Below are positions 1 to 3,122 of a stretch of 5,387 bases of DNA, piece after piece (within the stretch, counting starts at the first letter, position 1; every line of letters begins with the position of its first letter). Origin of the DNA: Actinomycetes bacterium (GTDB taxonomy: Bacteria > Actinomycetota > Actinomycetes > Actinomycetales > Microbacteriaceae). Both the position numbers and the translations under genes were made by a program. The notes beneath the pieces were generated by a model. The model ran no database searches. It saw only the letters and a program-made list of their open reading frames with translations, and was not told where the DNA came from. The DNA lies in the NCBI GenBank assembly GCA_023390155.1, contig JAEWDJ010000021.1, forward strand, positions 1-5,387. Reading direction: 5' to 3'.

Positions 1-823
1 GGGTGCGACCGTCGCCGCCGATCTCGCGCAGCGCATCCACCCGCCCGAGCGCCGCGAGGGCCGCGACGGGGTCGCCGTCGGCCGCGACCTCCACGAGCAC
101 GGTGTCGCCGCGGAGGCCGCTCTTCAGCTCCTCCGGCGTGCCGCCGGCGACGACGCGGCCGTGGTCGACGATCGCCAGCCGGCCCGCGAGCCGGTCGGCC
201 TCGTCGAGGTAGTGCGTCGTCAGGAGCACGGTGAGCCGCTCGTCGGCGGTGAGCCGCTCGATCTCGAGCCACAGCTCGGTGCGCGCCTCCGGGTCGAGCC
301 CGGTCGTGGGCTCGTCGAGGAAGAGCACGTCCGGCCGGTGCATCAGCCCGAGCGCGACGTCCAGCTTGCGGGCCATGCCGCCGGAGTACGTCTTGACCTG
401 GCGAGTAGCGTGCTCCGCGAGGCCGAAGCGGTCGAGCAGCTCGCGGGCCCGGGCGCGCGCGTCCCTCCCGCTCATACCCTGCAACCGGCCGGCCAGCACG
501 AGGTTCTCGACGCCGGTGTCCATGGGGTCGGACACCGGCTTCTGGGCGACGAACCCGAGTGCGCGGCGCACGCGGCCGGGATGCCGGGCCACGTCGATCC
601 CGGCGACCCACGCGCGGCCGGAGTCGGCGCGGGTCAGGGTCGACAGGACCTTCATGGTGGTGGACTTGCCGGCGCCGTTCGGACCGAGCAGGCCGAAGAC
701 GCTCCCCGGCTCGGCGGTGAAGTCGAGCCCGTCCAGGGCACGGACGGGCGGGGCGCCCCTCCCGCCGGGATAGGTCTTGACGAGGTGGTCGGCGGCGAGC
801 GCCGGACCGGTCGATGGTGCCAC
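1..823 (-). CDS. ABC transporter ATP-binding protein, DrrA-type (3' end beyond window)
   Basis: Cytoplasmic ATPase subunit of a drug or lipid exporter, expected to power a separate membrane permease. I translated it by hand from a GTG at 823-821; 274 codons are visible and no stop is reached, so the C-terminal end is missing. Visible motifs in order are Walker A GPNGAGKST (residues 47-55), Q-loop FVAQ (Q94), ABC signature YSGGM (146-150), Walker B VLFLDEPT (D170, E171) and H-loop TTH (H204). After residue about 215 comes the start of the C-terminal extension usual in DrrA/CcmA-type proteins. All catalytic residues are present. The GTG start is chosen because a GAGGAAG ribosome site lies 5 bases upstream and the ABC fold begins soon after. 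It lies 161 bases downstream of the padR gene on the same strand, the classic padR-drrAB order, so the permease should follow past the left edge. The substrate cannot be read from the ATPase. Confidence 0.95.
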   Translation of the reverse strand, partial: MAPSTGPALAADHLVKTYPGGRGAPPVRALDGLDFTAEPGSVFGLLGPNGAGKSTTMKVLSTLTRADSGRAWVAGIDVARHPGRVRRALGFVAQKPVSDPMDTGVENLVLAGRLQGMSGRDARARARELLDRFGLAEHATRQVKTYSGGMARKLDVALGLMHRPDVLFLDEPTTGLDPEARTELWLEIERLTADERLTVLLTTHYLDEADRLAGRLAIVDHGRVVAGGTPEELKSGLRGDTVLVEVAADGDPVAALAALGRVDALREIGGDGRT

Positions 824-828
824 GATGG

Positions 829-835
829 CTTCCTC
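829..835 (-). promoter_or_regulatory. Ribosome binding site of the ABC ATPase gene
   Basis: GAGGAAG on the minus strand, 5 bases before the GTG at 823. It decides for the GTG start. Confidence 0.7.
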
Positions 836-843
836 TCTGTGAG

Positions 844-886
844 GTCACCGACGGCCGGGATATCATCGAAACCGACCCTCGGTGAC
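844..886. repeat. Inverted repeat GTCACCGA / TCGGTGAC ahead of the ABC ATPase gene
   Basis: Perfect 8-base arms at 844-851 and 879-886, separated by 27 bases. A third copy of the core (ACCGA, 871-875) pairs with TCGGT at 879-883 across a CCC loop, so two alternative hairpins share the same right arm. It lies in the 5' leader or promoter region of the ABC gene, 21 bases upstream of its GTG. It could be a regulator site or an mRNA fold. It does not resemble the padR operator at 1676-1699. Confidence 0.45.
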
Positions 887-924
887 TGTTGACGCAGGTT
901 CCGCAAGGAACGACTGAAGGTTTC

Positions 925-958
925 CGATGGCCGGGGAGTTGCCGCTCTCCGGCCATCG
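925..958. terminator. Strong hairpin between padR and the ABC ATPase gene
   Basis: Arms CGATGGCCGGGGAG (925-938) and CTCTCCGGCCATCG (945-958) with a 6-base loop. All 14 positions pair as plus-strand RNA (one G-U). As minus-strand RNA, the strand of padR and the ABC gene, there is one A-C mismatch. It begins 27 bases beyond the padR stop codon. There is no U-run on either side, so it is either a U-poor actinobacterial-style terminator or a processing/attenuation hairpin that lowers ABC gene expression relative to padR. Confidence 0.5.
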
Positions 959-984
959 TCTGTGTGCGGCGGGCGCCGCGGCGT

Positions 985-1665
985 TCACTTCCCCAGCAGC
1001 TCGGCCACCTCCGTCCCGAAAGCGCCGGCCGAGACCCGCTGACGGATCTCGGCCATGCTGAGGCCCTGGGCGAGCAGCGCGTGCAGCTGCTCCCACCACT
1101 CGTAGCCGCCGATCGACCGCGCGCGCAGCCGCGCGAGCAGGTCGGCGACGAAGGCGCGCTCGGCGTCGAGCACGGCCTGCCGGTAGTGGAACTCGATCAT
1201 GAACAGCTCGGGGAGGCCGAGCTGCGCGCTCTTCTCGGCCTCGGCCCGGCGCGCGGCGATGTCGGCGTCGAGGCGTTCGAGCCGGTGCTCGAGCAGGTCG
1301 GCGGCCGCGTCCGGCGGCAGCATCGGCAGGAGCGACAGCCCCGTCTCGATCGCCGGGTACTCCTTCACCGGCGTCTCGATGAGGTCGCTCAGCCAGTCGA
1401 TCGCCTCCGCCCGCCCGGGCTCCGTGAGCTGGTAGACCACGCGCTCGGGCCGGTTGCCCTCGCGCTCGGTCTGCGCCACCTCGATGAACCCGTGCTTCTC
1501 GAGCGACTTGATGACGGAGTAGAGGGAGCCGAAGTTGAGGCGGATGCTGTCCTCCTTGCCGCGCTCCCGCATCGTCGTCGTCATCTCGTACGGGTACATG
1601 GGCTTCTCCCACAGGCAGGCCAGGACGGCCAGGGCCAGCGGGTTCGCGACCGCACGCTTCGACAT
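985..1665 (-). CDS. PadR family transcriptional regulator
   Basis: A 226-residue DNA-binding repressor, the usual length for the long (group 1) PadR proteins with a Vir_act_alpha_C type C-terminal domain. The N-terminal winged helix (about residues 8-85) has the family signatures: a hydrophobic first helix (LALAVLACLWEKPMYPYEM), the recognition segment GSLYSVIKSLEKHGFIE (46-62) and the wing ending RVVYQLTEPGR (75-85). Residues about 90-185 are alpha-helical with long charged and Leu-rich stretches (EHRLERLDADIAARRAEAEK), typical of the dimerisation arm. The ATG at 1665 is supported by GGAGGTGA just upstream. The gene lies upstream of a DrrA-type ATPase on the same strand, which in this family usually means the regulator represses the pump and itself. 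A perfect inverted repeat over its promoter (1676-1699) fits self-repression. The inducing ligand is unknown. Confidence 0.95.
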   Translation of the reverse strand: MSKRAVANPLALAVLACLWEKPMYPYEMTTTMRERGKEDSIRLNFGSLYSVIKSLEKHGFIEVAQTEREGNRPERVVYQLTEPGRAEAIDWLSDLIETPVKEYPAIETGLSLLPMLPPDAAADLLEHRLERLDADIAARRAEAEKSAQLGLPELFMIEFHYRQAVLDAERAFVADLLARLRARSIGGYEWWEQLHALLAQGLSMAEIRQRVSAGAFGTEVAELLGK

Positions 1666-1668
1666 TGC

Positions 1669-1676
1669 TCACCTCC
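1669..1676 (-). promoter_or_regulatory. Ribosome binding site of padR
   Basis: GGAGGTGA on the minus strand, with 3 bases between its last base and the ATG at 1665. This is a near-perfect anti-16S match, stronger than the site of the ABC gene. Its first base (1676) is also the outer base of the operator repeat. Confidence 0.85.
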
Positions 1677-1699
1677 GAATACTCGAAACAGAGTATTCG
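1676..1699. promoter_or_regulatory. Candidate PadR operator (perfect 9+9 inverted repeat)
   Basis: CGAATACTC (1676-1684), spacer GAAACA, GAGTATTCG (1691-1699). The arms match at every base. It covers the padR -10 box and expected transcription start and touches the padR ribosome site, so a bound dimer would block padR transcription. Self-repression through a palindrome at the promoter is well known for PadR proteins. That this palindrome is the binding site is inferred from position and symmetry. Confidence 0.75.
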
Positions 1700-1718
1700 A
1701 CAGCGGATGGTTTGTCCA
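1690..1718 (-). promoter_or_regulatory. padR promoter
   Basis: Reading the minus strand, the -35 is TGGACA (1718-1713; 5 of 6 to TTGACA), the spacer is 17 bases and the -10 is TACTCT (1695-1690, with the key TA...T). Predicted transcription start is about 1683, giving a leader of about 18 bases. The -10 lies inside the inverted repeat at 1676-1699. Confidence 0.65.
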
Positions 1719-1738
1719 GGACGTCCGACCGCTAGCGT
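1712..1738 (+). promoter_or_regulatory. Promoter of the acetyltransferase gene (leaderless)
   Basis: -10 TAGCGT (1733-1738) ends 7 bases before the ATG at 1746, so transcription probably starts at or next to the start codon. The -35 is weak (TTGTCC, 1712-1717, or TTTGTC one base earlier) and overlaps the padR -35 on the other strand. The same 7-base spacing between -10 and ATG occurs at the penicillin-binding protein gene. Confidence 0.55.
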
Positions 1739-1745
1739 GGAAGCC

Positions 1746-2183
1746 ATGACCCTGCAGATCCGCCCCGCCCGCGCCGACGATCACGAAGCGCTCCTCCGCC
1801 TCTGGCGCGGAGCCGTCGAGGCGACCCACGACTTCCTCACCCCCGCCGACATCGACTGGTACGAGCGAGCCGTCGCCGAGTACCTCCCGCAGATGAGCGA
1901 CCTCCGCGTGGCGGACGAGGACGGCACACCCGTCGGCTTCATCGCGCAGGAGGACGGCGAGATCCAGATGCTATTCGTCGACCCGGCGCACCACGGGTCG
2001 GGCATCGGCTCCGCGCTGCTGGCCGCGGTGGCGACCGGGCATCCCGTGCTGCAGGTAGACGTGAACGAAGCGAACCCGAGCGGGCGTGCGTTCTACGCCG
2101 CGCGGGGGTTCGTTCAGGTGGGCCGCTCGGAGCTCGACGGGGAGGGGCGACCCTTCCCGCTGCTGCATCTGCGGCGCCCCTAG
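1746..2183 (+). CDS. GNAT family N-acetyltransferase, YjaB-like
   Basis: A 145-residue single-domain cytoplasmic acetyltransferase that would use acetyl-CoA to modify an amine. Residues 1-25 form the first strand and helix (TLQIRPARADDHEALLRLW). VEATHDFL (24-31), found also in E. coli YjaB-type proteins, follows. The acetyl-CoA loop is in FVDPAHHGSGIGSALL (77-92), with the H-G-S-G-I-G form of the Q/RxxGxG/A motif. VDVNEANPSGRAFYAARGF (104-122) holds the conserved Asn and the FY pair (Y117), a usual general-acid position. The end, GRSELDGEGRPFPLLHL, also matches the YjaB pattern. The ATG at 1746 is chosen because the domain begins at once and a -10 box sits 7 bases upstream; in-frame codons further upstream run through the promoter. 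It is transcribed away from padR from a shared 80-base region. The substrate is unknown, and resemblance to YjaB is from memory of that protein's motifs. Confidence 0.92.
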   Translation: MTLQIRPARADDHEALLRLWRGAVEATHDFLTPADIDWYERAVAEYLPQMSDLRVADEDGTPVGFIAQEDGEIQMLFVDPAHHGSGIGSALLAAVATGHPVLQVDVNEANPSGRAFYAARGFVQVGRSELDGEGRPFPLLHLRRP

Positions 2184-2243
2184 GACGGGGGCAGAACGCG
2201 TCTGTACGTCGCGAGAACATCCCATAGGAAATTCGCAGCAAAA

Positions 2244-2283
2244 ATAACGACTTGATAACTAGATCCCGTTACCTCTTCGTTAT
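2244..2283. repeat. Nested inverted repeat in the AT-rich island
   Basis: Each arm reads ATAACGA-N5-TAAC from its outer end: left at 2244-2259, right (as the reverse complement) at 2268-2283, with an 8-base centre (TAGATCCC). The conserved blocks match exactly (11 of 16 positions per arm) and the N5 parts differ. This split-half-site layout fits a dimeric regulator contacting two successive turns of DNA better than it fits an RNA hairpin. It ends on the candidate -10 at 2283-2288. Confidence 0.5.
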
Positions 2284-2288
2284 ATAGT
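2283..2288 (+). promoter_or_regulatory. Candidate -10 box TATAGT for the marR leader
   Basis: TATAGT matches TATAAT at 5 of 6 positions and would start transcription at about 2295. No good -35 is found at 16-18 bases; TTGATA at 2252-2257 is a good match but 25 bases away, so an activator or an extended contact would be needed. It is the nearest good plus-strand -10 upstream of marR. Confidence 0.35.
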
Positions 2289-2297
2289 TCAAGAGCA

Positions 2298-2333
2298 ATG
2301 GTTGTTTGCTGTGGCAGCCATCGCGGAATGTGA
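2298..2333 (+). CDS. Possible 11-residue leader peptide with tandem Cys (MVVCCGSHRGM)
   Basis: ATG at 2298 to TGA at 2331-2333, with TGC-TGT at codons 4-5. The start lies 9 bases after the TATAGT box, so the mRNA would be leaderless or nearly so. A weak AAGAG precedes it. The RNA at 2298-2306 can pair with 2313-2321 (9 pairs, three of them G-U), enclosing the start codon. Short ORFs with runs of cysteine codons are known to control downstream genes by attenuation in mycobacteria, but those have longer runs and sit ahead of sulfur genes. Nothing here shows it is translated; a chance ORF of this length is common. Confidence 0.2.
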   Translation: MVVCCGSHRGM

Positions 2334-2359
2334 TTGCAGGACACTCTTGGTGCAAGGGA

Positions 2360-2393
2360 GAGGGCCGGCCGCTAGCCTCTGCGGCCGGCCCTC
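2360..2393. terminator. Very stable GC hairpin, terminator- or attenuator-like
   Basis: Arms GAGGGCCGGCCGC (2360-2372) and GCGGCCGGCCCTC (2381-2393) pair perfectly over 13 bases with an 8-base loop. The following plus-strand sequence AATCTGTCT is only mildly U-rich. It could end the acetyltransferase transcript (177 bases past its stop) or interrupt a transcript starting near 2295 before it reaches marR. The perfect symmetry means it could act on both strands. Confidence 0.55.
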
Positions 2394-2548
2394 AATCTGT
2401 CTCCGGCGCCGCCTCTCGCACTGCTCCCCCGGCCGCCTGCTGCGGCGCCCCTCTCGGTGAGCACCCGCTCCGTCCTCCCGTGCTGGCACGGATGGCCCTG
2501 TCGGCGGATGATGAGAAGATGCGAATGCATCGAGACGCGTTCGAGCAT

Positions 2549-2555
2549 GGAGAGG
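2549..2555 (+). promoter_or_regulatory. Ribosome binding site of marR
   Basis: GGAGAGG with 8 bases to the ATG at 2564. It supports that start over in-frame ATGs at 2492, 2519 and 2525, none of which has a comparable site. Confidence 0.65.
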
Positions 2556-2563
2556 CAGGCGTC

Positions 2564-3031
2564 ATGAGCAGCAGCGCGACGACCGGGACGGCTCCGGCCC
2601 GGCACCGCATCAGCGCCGTCTCCGCGTGGGAGTCGCTCTTCCGCGCGCAGGTCGCCGTGATGCGCTCCCTCGCCGCCGAGTTCCCGACCAAGGACATCTC
2701 GTTCAACGAGTACGACGTGCTGTTCAACCTCTCCCGTCAGCCGGACCGCCGGCTGCGCCTCCGCGACCTCAACAAGCACGTGCTGCTCACGCAGCCGAGC
2801 GTCAGCCGGCTCATCGACCGGCTCGCCGCCCGCGGGCTGGTCGCCAAGCGCACCGACCCGGCGGACGCCCGCGGAACCCTGATCGCGCTGACGGACACCG
2901 GCTACGAGATGTTCCGGAGCGTCGCCGTCGAGCACATGAAGACGATCACGAGCCGCGTCGGCGGCCGTCTCGAGCCCGAAGAGCTGGAGACGCTGGCGGC
3001 GCTGTGCGACAAGCTCCGCGGCGCGGCATGA
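2564..3031 (+). CDS. MarR family transcriptional regulator
   Basis: A 155-residue winged-helix DNA-binding protein of normal MarR length, expected to act as a dimer. Residues about 16-44 form the N-terminal dimerisation helix (ISAVSAWESLFRAQVAVMRSLAAEF). NEYDVLFNLSRQPDRRLRLRDLNKHVLLTQPSVSRLIDRLAARGLV (48-93) contains the helix-turn-helix, with recognition helix about 76-90. The wing is KRTDPADARGTLIALTDTG (95-113), with the conserved D-x-R pair (D101, R103). Residues 114-155 make the C-terminal helices that complete the dimer. The start at 2564 is chosen for its ribosome site; starting at ATG 2492 would add 24 residues without similarity to the family. It stands alone between the structured leader upstream and the cell-wall synthase 91 bases downstream. 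No target is evident, though the inverted repeat at 2244-2283 is a possible self-regulatory site. The ligand is unknown. Confidence 0.93.
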   Translation: MSSSATTGTAPARHRISAVSAWESLFRAQVAVMRSLAAEFPTKDISFNEYDVLFNLSRQPDRRLRLRDLNKHVLLTQPSVSRLIDRLAARGLVAKRTDPADARGTLIALTDTGYEMFRSVAVEHMKTITSRVGGRLEPEELETLAALCDKLRGAA

Positions 3032-3036
3032 GCTTC

Positions 3037-3052
3037 TCCACCGATCGGTGGA
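3037..3052. repeat. Perfect 16-bp palindrome between marR and the PBP gene
   Basis: TCCACCGATCGGTGGA begins 5 bases after the marR stop and lies 70 bases before the PBP start codon. As RNA it makes a 6-bp stem with a GATC loop and no U-run, so it is a weak terminator at best. As DNA it is a good dimeric protein site upstream of the PBP promoter. Confidence 0.45.
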
Positions 3053-3086
3053 ACCTCCGTCTCTCCCCAAACTGAGCGTCGCCCCG

Positions 3087-3115
3087 GCGACCGGGAGGGG
3101 TGCCACGCGTATCAT
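3087..3115 (+). promoter_or_regulatory. Promoter of the PBP gene (leaderless)
   Basis: -10 TATCAT (3110-3115; 5 of 6 to TATAAT) ends 7 bases before the ATG at 3123. A weak -35 GCGACC (3087-3092) sits 17 bases upstream. Transcription should start at or beside the 3123 ATG. The -10 contains the A and T of the upstream in-frame ATG at 3114, so that ATG would not be on the mRNA. Confidence 0.55.
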
Positions 3116-3122
3116 GACGCGC

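Larger units (their letters stand above)
2184..2563. other. Gene-free region between acetyltransferase and marR; AT-rich island and structured leader
   Basis: 380 bases with no convincing full-length gene on either strand. The left part (about 2231-2300) is roughly 37% GC, far below the surrounding genes, and holds an inverted repeat and a possible promoter. The middle (2298-2393) can fold into successive hairpins and holds a possible 11-codon ORF. From 2375 to 2563 there is not a single TA dinucleotide on the plus strand, so no TAnnnT -10 box lies close to marR. The open frame running into marR from 2306 is ordinary high-GC openness rather than clear coding. I see no convincing terminator after the acetyltransferase. 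Confidence 0.6.

Noticed and set aside
161..892. Plus-strand open frames across the ABC ATPase gene.
   Set aside because: They are antisense shadows; the minus frame contains intact Walker A, signature, Walker B and H-loop motifs.
898..911. GTTCC-GCAA-GGAAC mini-hairpin with a GNRA loop.
   Set aside because: Only 5 bp, and the GNRA loop exists only in plus-strand RNA, where no gene is present; likely chance.
2144..2180. AGGGGCG ... CGCCCCT pairing at the end of the acetyltransferase gene as a terminator.
   Set aside because: The loop of over 20 bases lies within coding sequence and no U-run follows.
2221..2300. AT-rich island as an integration site or insertion-sequence end.
   Set aside because: No transposase or integrase, no tRNA, and no flanking direct repeat was found; low GC alone is not enough.
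2289..2489. A 66-codon minus-strand frame in the gene-free region.
   Set aside because: Arg/Gly-rich composition, no ribosome site seen and it crosses the perfect hairpin; ordinary high-GC openness.
2306..2563. N-terminal extension of marR from TTG 2306 or ATG 2492.
   Set aside because: It runs through the GC hairpin, has no similarity to MarR proteins and lacks a ribosome site comparable to that before ATG 2564. ATG 2492 cannot be fully excluded.
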